In this document: positions 27,171-37,990 of the stretch, in pieces
Layout: every line of letters begins with the position of its first letter
How positions within the stretch are numbered: the stretch's first letter is position 1
Source: Haematococcus lacustris
Taxonomy: Eukaryota; Chlorophyta; Chlorophyceae; Chlamydomonadales; Haematococcaceae
DNA: 64,000 nt
Direction of reading: 5' to 3'
Assembly: GCA_030144725.1 (NCBI GenBank)
Contig: JASKMD010000012.1
Coordinates: forward strand, 7,715,833 to 7,779,832
Made by a program: the position numbers and the translations under genes
Notes under the pieces: generated by a model
Database searches by the model: none
Seen by the model: only the letters and a program-made list of their open reading frames with translations
Told to the model about the DNA's origin: nothing

Positions 27171-27765
27171 TCCTCATCATAATACAAAAATACACGTATC
27201 GTATCAAATAATACAAGTGCCGGCCGGCAAGTTGCGTGGGTGCCTTCGCAACAGCTGCTGGTTGCTGCCACAGCTAAAGTACGCGCTATAGCCATGCCGC
27301 GCGGGGCTAAAGCAATCGGCCTGCTCCCGGAGCAGTCGGTCGCATGTGCCGGTTTTACATGCAAGAACATCAGAGTTGGGAGGCATTGACTTTCCGCCGT
27401 CGCCGTCCTGCCCAGCCATCAAGGACAGGCTGGGGGACTGGCTGCGCTGCTCCTAGCTGCTTCTTTCCCGCGTGACATGTAGCCTCTGTATCGCTGTATT
27501 GTATCGATACAAAAAATACACGTTTTTCGTGTATTTTCTTGTATTTCCTGTATCGATACACGTATTACCCATCACTGCATAACAGCACCCAGTAGCCCTG
27601 CACTGCAGCTGCCCTGATCACATTGTTCCTGCTCATGTTGAGACTTGACACCGAAACGACTGCCCAGCGGGCATTAGGTGGCAGGACTGAGCAGCCCACA
27701 AGGTGCAAGTGTCCAGCGGGTGTCATGGCGACAAGCAGCAAGTCATGGCACAATCATACAGTACA

Positions 27766-27937
27766 TGTTACGTGACCATGTAAGGCTAAGCTAATGCCGG
27801 TTGAGAGATCTGGATCTCCCCTGTGAGAAGTGTGATGTGGTGAGGTGATCTGAGGCCGGGTTCGATTCCCGGGCAGACTTCCTGACAACGCCCAGTCTGT
27901 CACGGAGAACTCAGTCACCGCCACTCATCACGCAACA
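27766..27937 (+). repeat. 5' LTR (172 bp)
   Basis: Begins TGTTACGTGACCATG and ends CACGCAACA. Contains a tRNA T-arm-like hairpin at 27,856-27,872 (CCGGG, TTCGATT, CCCGG), also in the right LTR, which could act as a pol III B box or be chance. Confidence 0.92.
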
Positions 27938-27942
27938 GTTGG

Positions 27943-28857
27943 TTGCCGACCGAGGCCCTGGCGCCTCCTAGGCCTGATTGGCTAAAGCACGCCAAGTTGT
28001 GTCCCAGCCTTGAGGGAGAAGACGTAGAGGGTTGGTGGGAAGCGACGGGAGGGCTACTGGAGTTTCCTTTCAGCCCGGAGCAGGAGCGCGAGCTTGAAGT
28101 CGTGCGCCTACGCATTGCTGGGATGATGAGCGAAGGAGGTCAGGGTGACGTTCCGATTTCGCGCGATGTGGTGAGCGGTGAGGAGCTACGCAGAATGCGT
28201 GCAGAGCTTGAGGCTCGTGAAAGAGAGGTGGAAGCCCGGGAGAGGGCAGCGCGAGAGGCACGTGTGGCAAGTGAGGCCCGCGTTGCGAATGAGGCCCGTG
28301 GGGCAGTGGCAGGCCCAGTGAGTGGCTCAATGGGAGGCTCAGTTGGAGCTGGTACAAGTGCGCAACACGCGGTTGCGGCGGCGAATGTGCATGGAGCCGC
28401 ATTTTTGGGTGCCGGCACTGAGGCAAGTGCACGGAAGGGCACACCGCAGTGTGTTGTGAGAACCACCATGAACTTGCCTGAACCGTGGACACTAGAGGAC
28501 TCTGCACGCTCACGTGAGTTTGAGCCTTACTGGTTGCTTGTGACTGGCTGGTGCGCTGCTACGCAGCAACCTCTGATGGTGGGGCTGATGAATGCCACCA
28601 GCGGTGATGTGAAGTCCGCTCTTGTGCAAATGGTGAGCTCTTGCAAGGCTCAGGGCAAGGAGATAACTGATGCAGAGCTAGAAGAGTGGTTTAGGAAGGC
28701 CACAGGTGTGGGGACCCAGAACACAGTGGAGAAGGTGGTAGGCCACAGGCTGGAGCCCAGCAAAGGCAAGCGCAAAGGCAAGTGCAAGAAGAGAAGGCTT
28801 GAGTTCCTGGTCAAGTGGCAAGGACACGGTGACGAGCATAACACACAGGCAAATTAG
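27943..28857 (+). pseudogene. Gag-like plus truncated chromodomain reading frame
   Basis: Open from just after the left LTR to TAG at 28,857. No ATG is present at its beginning; the first in-frame ATG is near 28,122, so the start is unclear. The N-terminal part has an aromatic region (PPRPDWLKHAKL, EGWWEATGG), then a charged R/E/A coiled coil (about residues 85-125), a Gly/Ala linker and a Gag-like segment with FEPYWLLVTGW. The C-terminus begins a chromodomain (VEKVVGHRLEPS, then FLVKWQGHGDEHNT) that breaks off where the inserted element begins; the rest lies at about 34,003-34,149. Its position right after Gag indicates that the pol region was deleted before this copy inserted. Confidence 0.75.
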
Positions 28858-28981
28858 TGCGGATATTCGTCATCCTAGGGGGGTAGTTTTTTGATGCGGT
28901 TCGCCTCGGATTGTCCTTGCGACTTCAACGCCACTTGACGCTTGTTGAAATTCTGAGTATGTGAGCAGTTGGATAGTAGGT

Positions 28982-29092
28982 ACCTACAGTACTGTAGATG
29001 TCTACAGTACTGTAAATGTCTACAGTACTGTAGACACCTACAGTACTGTAGGTGTCTACAGTACTGTAGACATCTACAGTACTGTAGGTCAG
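28982..29092. repeat. CTACAGTACTGTAG palindrome array 1
   Basis: About seven perfect 14-bp palindromes spaced every 18 bp by short linkers such as ATGT or ACAC. Confidence 0.9.
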
Positions 29093-29808
29093 ATTTGACA
29101 AGGTCTCTTGTAAATAGGGTACCATGCTGTTCTCCACATTCAAACCACCATTTGCTACCGCGATTGCAACGTCAGCTTCTGCGTGCTATAAATAGTGAGA
29201 GGCGTCGAACCGTAGGCCCGCAAGCTCGATATGGATATTTGTGCCGAAAGTTGTGTCCACGCAATAAGGTCGCCATAGGGAGCTACATACATACGTGTAA
29301 GGTCTAAGGCCGGGGCCCCTCTCTATCGCAAGCTAGGTCCGTTCTGTCGGTTGTACTGGGTAGCGCGGCTTGCAAGCTCCCGCAAAGCTGTGGATGTTGA
29401 TGATGCCCCGCAATCACAACAACCTCCTGCACCGCACCCTCCCGTGTAATATCGAGTGCGGCAGAGATTGCCCCAAAAGTTGTTTGCGGTTGGCCCTCAA
29501 CCATCCATCATTACATCTAACCTCACATCATTACATCATGACTCTTAGCCTACATCATTACATCACCACTTGTGGTCCTGCCAATCACTGCATGCATGGT
29601 ATGGGCAAGGGCTCTGACTCTTGCAAGGCTCAGGGTCGATACCGAATCCTAGAGGCTGAATGAGGCTGGGCTCGGCAACATAGGCACGCTTTGTTGTCAG
29701 CACATTTGCATAGCATTGTCGGGATAGCAAACGAGCTTGGGCTACATTGAGTTGTTCCTGCATGGGGGTGAAGGGGGCATGGGGGTTAAGGATGCATGGG
29801 GGGAAGGC

Positions 29809-30115
29809 ACCTACAGTACTGTAGACACTTACAGTACTGTAGACTAGCTACAGTACTGTAGACACCTACATTACTGTAGACACCTACAGTACTGTAGATA
29901 CCTACAGTACTGTAGACACCTACAGTACTGTAGACACCTACAGTACTGTAGACATCCTACAGTACTGTAGACACCTACAGTACTGTAGACACCTACAGTA
30001 CTGTAGACACCTACAGTACTGTAGACATCCTACAGTATTGTAGACACCTACAGTACTGTAGACACCTACAGTACTGTAGACACCTACAGTACTGTAGACA
30101 CCTACAGTACTGTAG
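29809..30115. repeat. CTACAGTACTGTAG palindrome array 2
   Basis: About 17 copies of the same palindrome, mostly 18-bp period with linker ACAC and occasional 1-bp shifts (ATC). Mutated units are rare. Confidence 0.92.
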
Positions 30116-30435
30116 GCAGCAGCAGCATGGGTGGCAGCAGCAGCAGGGGGGGGGGCAGCAGCAGCAGTAGGGGGGCAGCAGCAGCAGCAGTAGGGGCGGA
30201 GCAGCAGCAGCAGCAGTAGGGGGGCAGCAGCAGCAGCAGCAGGGGGGCAGCAGCAGCAGTAGGGGGGCAGCAGCAGCAGTAGGGGGGCAGCAGCAGCAGC
30301 AGCAGGGGCGCAGCAGCAGCAGCAGGGGGGCAGCAGCAGCAACAGCAGCAGGGGGGCAGTAGCAGCAGTAGGGGGGCAGCAGCAGCAGTAGGGGCGCAGC
30401 AGCAGCAGCAGCAGTGGCAGCAGCAGCAGATATAG
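30116..30435. repeat. GCA-rich array with GGGG blocks
   Basis: Runs of GCAGCAGCA broken by blocks of 5-8 G with a higher-order unit of about 18-27 bp. It abuts palindrome array 2 directly. Confidence 0.9.
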
Positions 30436-30529
30436 TAGGGGCACTGTAGCACCTACCTACCTTTTGGCTGCTTGATGACTGCTGCTAGGAAGGGGGGGGA
30501 GTGGAAGAGTGAAGGCGGGGAGGGGGGGT

Positions 30530-30866
30530 AGATGTGGAAGGCGGGAGGTGGGAGGCAGGGAGGCGGGAGACGGGGAGGCGGGAGGCAGGGAGGCGGGAGG
30601 TGGGGAGGCGGGAGGCTCAACCGGGTTGGGCTGGGCGGGGGTGGGTTGGGTTGGGGGCATGGGTCTGGGTGGGTGGGGGCATGGGTTGGGGGCATGGGTT
30701 GGGGTGGGTGGGGGCATGGGTGGGGGTGGGGGCAGGGGAGGGGGCGGGGGCGGGAGCGGGGGCGGGGGCGGGGGCGGGGGCGGGGGCGGGGGCGGGGGCG
30801 GGGGCGGGGGCGGGGGCGGGGGCGGGGGCGGGGGCGGGGGCGGGGGCGGGGGCGGGGGCGGGGGAG
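30530..30866. repeat. G-rich minisatellites ending in GGGGGC hexamers
   Basis: Degenerate GGGAGGCGGGAGGC and GGGTTGGGGGCAT units grade into about 20 copies of GGGGGC at 30,740-30,863. Likely G-quadruplex forming. Poly-Pro or Gly-Arg frames here are artefacts. Confidence 0.9.
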
Positions 30867-31782
30867 GATGAATTGGAAGGGGGTGGTTGTGTAGGGGAAA
30901 GCGAAGTGGAAGGGAGGTGCCCACTAGACCTGCAACCAAGGGGCGTGCACGTGCGGTAGGGTGACCAGGCTGGGCACTGTGTTAGCTATCACCGTGGCCT
31001 TACCTTTGTGGTCCTCCTGGCCTCCTACCTGCTCACACCAGGCAACATATCCCATGCGCCAGTGGGGTGGGACAGCGGTGGGGAGTGTAGGGTGTAGGGA
31101 AGGGAAGGTGGGGTGAGGTGGGGGTTGCGATGCCACGTCAATCGAAGGGTGGGAGAGGGGAAGGGTAGGCTTGACAAGTATGGGAGGGAAGAGGGAGGGA
31201 GAGGGGGATGGGAGGGGTGGGAAGAGGGTGGGTGGGGTGGGCTTTCTCCTGGCTGCTGGGATGTCAGGGGAGAGGTGACAGGGAGGGGGGAAGTGGGGGG
31301 TGGGTAGAGGTGGAAGTGTAGGGACGACAAGCTGGGCGTTGGTGGTGGGCGTGGGAAAGGGGAGGAAAAGGGGATGGGGAAGGGTGTGACGATCAACCCT
31401 GCAGCGGGACAAGGGGCATGCTAGCGGTTAAGGTGGGTACAGGTTGCCACATACCTGCACTCACCTTTTGCTGGGGTGTGGTGTATATGTGTGTGGGAGG
31501 AAGGGGAGGAAGGGGAGGGAAGGGAAGGGGAGGTCCATGGGGAGGGCGAGAGAAGTGGGGAGGGCATTGATAGTCTCAGGTGTAGGCGCACAAGACCTGC
31601 GGCAATGGTGTGACGATTTGTGTAACGAAGCAAACATTGGACATGGGTACTGGATGCACTCACCATTAGAGTAGGGAGATGTAGAGCTGGCAGATGGAGG
31701 GGCAGGTGTAGCAGCCCTCCATTACAACCCACCTTCCTTTGTCCTCACCTCAGTAGGAAGTGCAGGGTGGGAGAGTAGGGTT

Positions 31783-32103
31783 GGGCTGGGCTCGGCTGGG
31801 CTGGGCTGGGCTGGGCTGGGCTGGGCTGGGCTGGGCTGGGCTGGGCTGGGCTGGGCTGGGCTGGGCTGGGCTGGGCTGGGCTGGGCTGGGCTGGGCTGGG
31901 CTGGGCTGGGCTGGGCTGGGCTGGGCTGGGCTGGGCTGGGCTGGGCTGGGCTGGGCTGGGCTGGGCTGGGCTGGGCTGGGCTGGGCTGGGCTGGGCTGGG
32001 CTGGGCTGGGCTGGGCTGGGCTGGGCTGGGCTGGGCTGGGCTGGGCTGGGCTGGGCTGGGCTGGGCTGGGCTGGGCTGGGCTGGGCTGGGCTGGGCTGGG
32101 CTG
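31783..32103. repeat. CTGGG pentamer satellite, inverted copy
   Basis: About 64 units of the same pentamer as 1-1,800 but on the other strand, inside the 5.15-kb element. Confidence 0.97.
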
Positions 32104-32160
32104 CAACACAAGGGAGGCAACAGTGGGAACGTTGTGAGAGGTGATGAAATGGTGATGAAA

Positions 32161-32249
32161 TGGTGGTGGTGGTGGTGGTGGTGGTGGTGGTGGTGGTGGT
32201 GGTGGTGGTGGTGGTGGTGGTGGTGGTGGTGGTGGTGGTGGTGGTGGTG
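32161..32249. repeat. GGT microsatellite
   Basis: About 29 perfect GGT units shortly after the pentamer satellite. Confidence 0.97.
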
Positions 32250-32649
32250 AGGGGGACTGGGAGGGGGTGGTAATCAGGGGGGTACTAGGCGTGATTGTAA
32301 GACCTGCAGCAACCAGGTGTGGTAGCGGTTAGGCTGGATACTAAGGGCTATGCTGCGCAATGCTAGCTCCTTCTAAGCTCTTACCTTGGTCCTAAGCTCT
32401 TACCATAGTCCGTCTGGCCTCTTCGCTGCTCACAACACGTTGCACCTGCCTTGCGTTGGTGCATCAATGCTTGCGATGATTGCGGAGAATCGTTGCGAGG
32501 AAACTGGCCGCGAGGCTAGCTGCGATGCTTGCTGCGAGGGTGGCTGCGAAACTGGCTGCGAGGCTGGCTGCGATGAAAATGGCTGCGAGGCTGGCTGCGA
32601 GGTGAGATCCTCGCACCGAGCTGCCTCACAGGTATGCTTCTGCGCTGCT

Positions 32650-32850
32650 GGACCAGCTGTGTGGCCGCGAGGTTGATTGCCGAGTATGTGGCTGCGAGTA
32701 TGGGCTAGATGCGGCTGCGAGTATGGGTAACCTCGTGCGATGCCATCTGTGGACCAGCTGTGTGGCCGCGAGGTTGATTGCCGAGTATGTGGCTGCGAGT
32801 ATGGGCTAGATGCGGCTGCGAGTATGGGTAACCTCGTGCGATGCCATCGC
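32650..32850. repeat. 101-bp tandem duplication
   Basis: Two nearly identical units starting GGACCAGCTGTGTGGCCGCG, embedded in a longer degenerate GGCTGCGAG repeat beginning near 32,490. Confidence 0.9.
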
Positions 32851-32940
32851 TGCAATACCGGCTACACGATGCTGCGACTAAGTGTTGGACGGATGCCTGA
32901 ATGCAAGTGAGATGTTCAGAATTTTTCTAAGTGCTGAAAG

Positions 32941-33866
32941 GCTACAGTACTGTAAGTGGTCTCTCGAGGTACCTCGAGGTACCTCGAGGTACTGTAGATG
33001 TCTACAATACTGTAGATGTCTACAGTACTGTAGATGTCTACAGTACTGTAGATGTCTACAGTACTGTAGATGTCTACAATACTATAAATGGTCTCTCGAG
33101 GTACCTCGAGGTACCTACAGTACTGTAGATGTCTACAGTACTGTAGATGTCTACAGTACTGTAGATGTCTACAGTACTGTAGATGTCTACAGTACTGTAG
33201 ATGTCTAAAGTACTGTAGAAGTCTACACTACTTTAGGTATCCACAGTACTGTAGATGTCTACAGTACTGTAAATGGTCTCTCGAGGTACCTCGAGGTACC
33301 TCGAGGTACTGTAGATGTCTACAATACTGTAGATGTCTACAGTACTGTAGATGTCTACAGTACTGTAGGTACCCACAGTACTGTAAATGGTCTCTCGAGT
33401 TACCTCGAGGTACCTCGAGGTACTGTAGATGTTTACAGTACTGTAGATGTCTACAGTACTGTAGGTGTCTACAGTACTGTAGAGGTCTACAGTACTGTAG
33501 ATATCTACAGTACTGTAGATGTCTACAGTACTGTAAATGGTCTCTCGAGGTACCTCGAGGTACCTACAGTACTGTAGATGTCTACAATACTGTAGATGTC
33601 TACAGTACTGTAGATGTCTATAGTACTGTAAGTGGTCTCTCGAGGTACCTCGAGGTACCTACAGTACTGTAGATGTCTACAGTACTGTAGATGTCTACAG
33701 TACTGTAGATGTCTACAGTACTGTAAGTGGTCTCTCGAGGTACCCCGACAGTACTGTAGACACCTACAGTACTGTAGACATCTACAGTACTGTAGACATC
33801 TACAGTACTGTTCGTGTACTCGCGAGGTACCCCGACAGTACTGTAGACATCTACAGTACTGTAGCA
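32941..33866. repeat. Composite palindrome array 3 (CTACAGTACTGTAG with CTCGAGGTACC)
   Basis: More than 35 copies of the 14-bp palindrome, grouped into higher-order blocks separated by GGTCTCTCGAGGTACCTCGA segments, themselves built of CTCGAG and GGTACC palindromes. Almost every base lies in a palindrome. Frames giving YCRCLQ repeats are artefacts. Confidence 0.93.
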
Positions 33867-34274
33867 TGGCCGTATCTCACCAACCGCGCAAAATCACGAA
33901 TTTTAGTTTCAACCCCCAATCTTACAATGCCTTCATTTGACTATGTACCAAGTCCGAGGCTCTGAATCTCAAAAATGCTGTTACTAATTTGCCTGAGTGA
34001 ACACATGGGAGTTGAGCACTCAACTGGTGGGCTGCCAAGAGCTGTTGGCAAGGTACCTGACAGAGCACAACCTGAGTGCCGAGGCTGAGGAGGCGGCTGA
34101 TGGCGAGGCTGAAGCTAAGGATGATGTTGAAGCTGAGGCCCAGGCCTGATGGTAGTGGCATGGTTGGAACTCAGACACCTAGCGCTAGTGTGGGCGCGAG
34201 TGACGGCACAATGTGCCCGAGCGGGGCGACACCACGGTGGTCAGCTGAGTACAGCTGAGCCAGGTGGGGGGGAA

Positions 34275-34446
34275 TGTTACGTGACCATGTAAGGCTAAGC
34301 TAATGCCGGTTGAGAGATCTGGATCTCCCCTGTGAGAAGTGTGATGTGGTGAGGTGATCTGAGGCCGGGTTCGATTCCCGGGCAGACTTCCTGACAACGC
34401 CCAGTCTGTCACGGAGAACTCAGTCACCGCCACTCATCACGCAACA
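34275..34446 (+). repeat. 3' LTR (172 bp)
   Basis: Same length and sequence as 27,766-27,937 where compared, preceded by the polypurine tract and followed by the GTACA target duplication. Confidence 0.92.
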
Positions 34447-34451
34447 GTACA

Positions 34452-35150
34452 CTCTTTGATCACCTTGCACAGTCTTCCCCACATCCTTTTAGGTTTGGCG
34501 GTGCCCTGCTCTGGCCCATTTGAGCGGGCCTGGTTGAAGCCACACACAAGCCTTAGTCTATGAGGCAAGGGGCTGCCAGGCTGCATGATGGGGAGCCACA
34601 CAAGGTATAGGTGGCGGCAGAGCAGGGTTTGGCGGAGTATGGTCAAGCATGGTCAACCAGACGCTCAGACTGAACAGCACCTTGGCCCTCAACCTTGAGC
34701 CTTCATTGCAGTGGAACACTCATTGTGGACCCCTACAAAACGGTGTTTTTCCTGTGTAGTGTTCCCATCGCATGGCATACACATGGCAAAGACATGGCAT
34801 ACACATGGTCATGGTCGCCTACCACCTACATTATTGCCTGACCCAGAGGGCAGGCACTGGGCCGCTTCCTCGGAGACATTGCGCCACTAGGCTCATACCT
34901 GATCAAACCTGCTCGTACCTAATTATACCCAGGAGGTGATGTCACTCACTCTCGCACCTCCAAAGGGCAAGCCTCCACAGGGCACCTCCTAAGGACACCT
35001 CCTAGGGGCACGAGCTTCAGCAGATTGAACAGCAGCGGCATCTTACAGTGGCCTATGCCCTCCCCTCCCAATGTCCCTGCCCATGTGCCCCTTTTGAAAG
35101 GCATCCTATACATGTAATAGCATGGACAAAGGAGAACAACGGCCGCAATG
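34452..35150 (-). mobile_element. Fanzor-like repeat copy (upstream part) with nested insertion
   Basis: 34,452-34,679 matches the region upstream of the RuvC-II motif in the copy at 48,680-48,830, but diverged. It is interrupted at 34,680-35,021 by a 3'-end fragment of the same family flanked by 13-bp near-identical repeats (AGACTGAACAGCA, AGATTGAACAGCA), then resumes to about 35,150. The right LTR of the retrotransposon abuts it on the left. Confidence 0.6.
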
Positions 35151-35456
35151 TACATCATGATTCTGCCTTCATCTGAGGGCCGCTGTCAGGACTAGGAATA
35201 GCTTTCAGTGTCCATGGCTCACACCAACTTGGTGTGGTCAACACATGAACATCGTCCCTAGCTATACTGTTGTCTGGGTAGCTGTCACTCTTCTGCTGCT
35301 GTGTGCAGCATTATGTGACATCATGTGGCATCACGGTTTCTGCCGTATATCTTAGTGCATGCTGCTTGGTGATGCAGCACGTGGTCATTACCTTGGTCAC
35401 TCTACTAGCACAACGCCTATACATCCATGTTTTACAGCTGCCCTGCCTGAGTCTGG

Positions 35457-36378
35457 GTGCTCTGAGTGGCAGCCGCAGCAGCTGCAGCCTCCATGCGGCT
35501 CCACGTGGCCTCCACCTCCTCCACGAGCTCTAGGAAGCCAGGCTGGAGCAAGTAGTGCTGCACAGGGGCAGGCCAGAGATGCAGGAGTGACATGTGGCTC
35601 ATGTTAGTATTCACAAGCAGGAGCATGTGCACATCCTCCAACAGATGGCATGTAGCACGAGTCGCTTTGCTGGTGACAATATGACACACACAGGATAGTT
35701 GGGACAGCCTCTTGGCAGTGGTGTGGATGCTGGTGGTGGTTGTGGCAGCGCTATTCATAGGGTTCAATAGGGGCACTTAAGTGAGAGAGGCTGCACTGCC
35801 CTTGGCATTGCACCCCACTGGCCTGTGCCCTGGAAGACTGAGGTAATAGCCTGGCAGCTGACATGGAGTGCACGGACATGCCTAGCTAGACCCTTGCCTA
35901 GCTGGACGCATGCCCATGCGGGTCCATCCAGGCTGCACTGCAGGCACAGGCATCCCGTGGCAGAGTCATCTCATGTCTGGACACCACCTTGAGCCATGTG
36001 AGTGGGAGCAATGTGACACGGACAAGCACAAGGAGGACAGCCCAGCTGCAGGGCGGCGCAAAGATGGAAGCTGCCCTGCTCTGTGCTCATCGCCTTTCCA
36101 CCGACACTGAGGGTGCTGGCCCACAGCTGCTGCTGCCACATCAGTCTTGCCGCATGGGCTGTGCCACCCACCTCGATGAGCTGCTGGATATTATTGTTGG
36201 ACGCCTGCTTGCCGTTCAGCATAGAGGCACCAGCGTCTGTTGAATGTCCTGCAAGCTGGAGGTCGTGTTGGCCTGAGCCCTGCTGACCTGGAGCCTGCCC
36301 CTTGGGTTGGGTTTGGTCTAGACTCTGGCCATTGGGGTTGCTAGCTGTACCTGCTCTAGTGTCACAACTTGGCAGGCC

Positions 36379-36427
<49 letters not shown>

Positions 36428-37365
36428 CCTTGAGCCTGCTGTTCAGCTGCCGTACTGCCGGCTGCTGTAGGCAACGCGGGCGGGGCAGGGCTGGCTGCTG
36501 CTGCCAGCAGACCCTCCAATGTCTGGGCATCCAGATGGCTGTTGAACTTGAAGGCTACGATGTGACGGGACGTGTACTGCGCAGCTGGGTCACCCCTGCG
36601 CACACATACACACACATCGTCACACATTACATCACACACATCATCACACATCACATCACACGCTGCACCTCTACCAGGCACACGCTGCTGACGTGTTCAT
36701 GCATGCATGTGATAAGGCATTACATTCTGATGCTGTGTAGCTTCCTGTGCTGCTTGTACGTGGCGGGGCTCGCGTACTTGGCTAGGGCTGGATCAGGGAA
36801 CGGGTGGTGTAGCAGGAGCAGGGCTGGGTCCCGTGGCGGCGCTTCATGTGGTGCCGCTTGGGGTATGAGCAGCCGCACTGCTGCAGTGCCATCGTACAGG
36901 TCCACATCAAGCACCTACACACACACCTTCACGGCAGCGCATGCAAGCTAACAGCCTGGCCTTGTCTACCGTGTGAAAGAGGGTTGAGAGCTGGGTCTGC
37001 CCTAGGCCCATTGCTCATCAATATCGCACCTGGACCCTACTGTCAGGTCGAATAGCTCCATGCAGTGGCTCCAGGCTAAGTGACAGCTGCAGTTGATCAG
37101 GGTTTGTCGAGCTTGTTAAGCTCAAACGTGCGACGGATTTGGTGGCGACCAGCCAGCTGCCCTTCCCCTGGTTGAGCTTGTAGCCGAGCTGCCGCATTTG
37201 AGGCGTAATCCCTGGGCGAGGCAAAAACACGGCTAGCGCTCCAGTCCAACTATGATTCAACATTGCCGCTGGTGGCAGCCTTGTTTGGTTACAAATGACT
37301 GTCGTCAGCAAATTCGCATCTTTGAAAACTATGTTGTAAGTGAGGTCCCTGCAGCTGTGGACCAT
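35457..37365 (-). CDS. Putative multi-exon gene of unknown function
   Basis: Plausible exons in transcript order: about 37,030-37,365 (ATG at 37,365 possible, ending CAG before gtgcga), an exon starting 36,914 (VLDVDLYDGTAAVRLLIPQ), one at about 36,180-36,590 (RHIVAFKFNSHLDAQTLEGLL, then a poly-Gln run, ending QQLIE before gtgggt), and about 35,457-35,680 (LEDVHMLLLVNTNMSHMSLL, LELVEEVEATWSRMEAA). The first junction joins cleanly in frame; the later ones are less certain. The first exon reads like a beta-rich domain (ALAVFLPRPG, KGSWLVATKS). No known family was recognised. A CTG/CAG run at 36,390-36,425 encodes the glutamines. Confidence 0.4.
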
Positions 37366-37654
37366 CCATCCAACGGCATGACTTCACCATACGCCTGTTG
37401 TGACACGTCAAACCCTGGCGCCACTGCCAAGTCCACCAGCGAGTTTACTAGGCTGACCCAGGTTAAAGCTGGTTCTAGGTGGAGCCTGTGGCCGAGGTTT
37501 TCTGACCCTGCCACCACCACTGGCCAAACCCACCAGCAGGACTCCCCCTCCTCACCCCGGTCCTGACACTCAGCATTGGTGCCTGGAGATAAGCACCCAC
37601 CTATGCACCAATAGCAGGGATTACCCTACCCCTTGACCCTTCATCCGGCGCACC

Positions 37655-37990
37655 TTTCCCACATCTTGGCCCTAAATCTTGAGCCTTCATTGCAGTGGAA
37701 CACTCAATGTGGACCCCTACACAACGGAGTTTTTCCTGAGTGGTGCTCCCATCACATGGCATACACATGGCAAAGACAAGGCATACACATGGTCATGGTC
37801 ACCTACCACCTACATTCTTGCCTGACCACGAGGGCTATGATGTAGAGTTGGCATGACAAAACATGCGCTGCTGTAAGCTGATAACAGCTGAAATGGGGGG
37901 CCACACACTACTGTGCCTCAGCAGGCTGCTGCTGCTGGGCCTTAGGTTGCTTGTCTCACACCCGCTTGTAGCCCAGCCTTGTCAAGTAAT
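37655..37990 (-). mobile_element. Fanzor-like family 3'-end fragment
   Basis: Contains the conserved 3' non-coding segment and the last codons of the nuclease frame (the PKAQQQQ region), then stops. Slightly more diverged than the other copies (CATCTTGGCCCTAAATCTTG in place of CACCTTGGCCCTCAACC). Confidence 0.65.

Larger units (their letters stand above)
23196..27577. mobile_element. hAT-like non-autonomous DNA transposon (4.4 kb)
   Basis: The left end reads CAGTGATGGGTAATAC and the right end is its reverse complement, both followed inward by GTATCGATAC-type palindromes. A CAGTG start and this length fit hAT-superfamily inverted repeats. The flanking 8-mers (CATCACAC, CATAACAG) match at six positions, a possible decayed 8-bp target duplication. 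The interior is AT-richer than its surroundings and has no transposase frame. It contains a direct duplication of about 1.1 kb and two copies of a GC-rich palindrome. Without a transposase the superfamily call rests on the ends only. Confidence 0.75.
28846..33995. mobile_element. 5.15-kb inverted-repeat element inside the LTR retrotransposon
   Basis: Bounded by perfect 13-bp inverted repeats, CAGGCAAATTAGT at 28,846-28,858 and its complement at 33,983-33,995. AACACA precedes the left end and recurs at 34,000-34,005, four bases beyond the right end, consistent with a short, slightly eroded target duplication. The host chromodomain resumes directly after it. No transposase is seen; the body is mostly palindromic arrays, GCA, GGGGGC, GGT and pentamer repeats. 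Confidence 0.75.
27766..34446 (+). mobile_element. Non-autonomous LTR retrotransposon with chromodomain
   Basis: Two 172-bp direct repeats (27,766-27,937 and 34,275-34,446) start TG and end CA, and the 5-bp sequence GTACA flanks both outer edges as a target-site duplication. A polypurine tract (GGGGGGGAA) lies directly before the right LTR and a TGG-initiated primer-binding candidate begins at 27,940. The coding part has a Gag-like region running straight into a chromodomain of the Ty3/gypsy chromovirus type; protease, reverse transcriptase, RNase H and integrase core are absent. A second transposon at 28,846-33,995 splits the chromodomain. The LTRs look identical where compared, suggesting recent insertion. 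Confidence 0.9.

Noticed and set aside
27856..27872. tRNA-like T arm (CCGGG TTCGATT CCCGG) in the LTRs
   Set aside because: No matching acceptor stem, anticodon arm or A box at the right distance; it lies inside both LTRs. At most a B-box-like motif.
31722..32137. Long frames of repeating GLGWA/AQPSP residues
   Set aside because: They follow directly from the pentamer satellite, which is open in every frame on both strands.
33088..33672. 194-codon frame of YCRCLQ repeats
   Set aside because: Generated by the 18-bp palindrome unit, a multiple of three; no other coding signs.
28982..33866. Regularly spaced palindromic repeats resembling a CRISPR array
   Set aside because: Spacers are only 4 bp and nearly invariant, the host is eukaryotic and no cas genes exist. 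It is a tandem palindrome array.
36720..36914. Poly-Gln/CTG region at 36.4 kb as a separate gene
   Set aside because: Better explained as part of the unassigned minus-strand multi-exon gene; the CTG run encodes glutamines in that frame.
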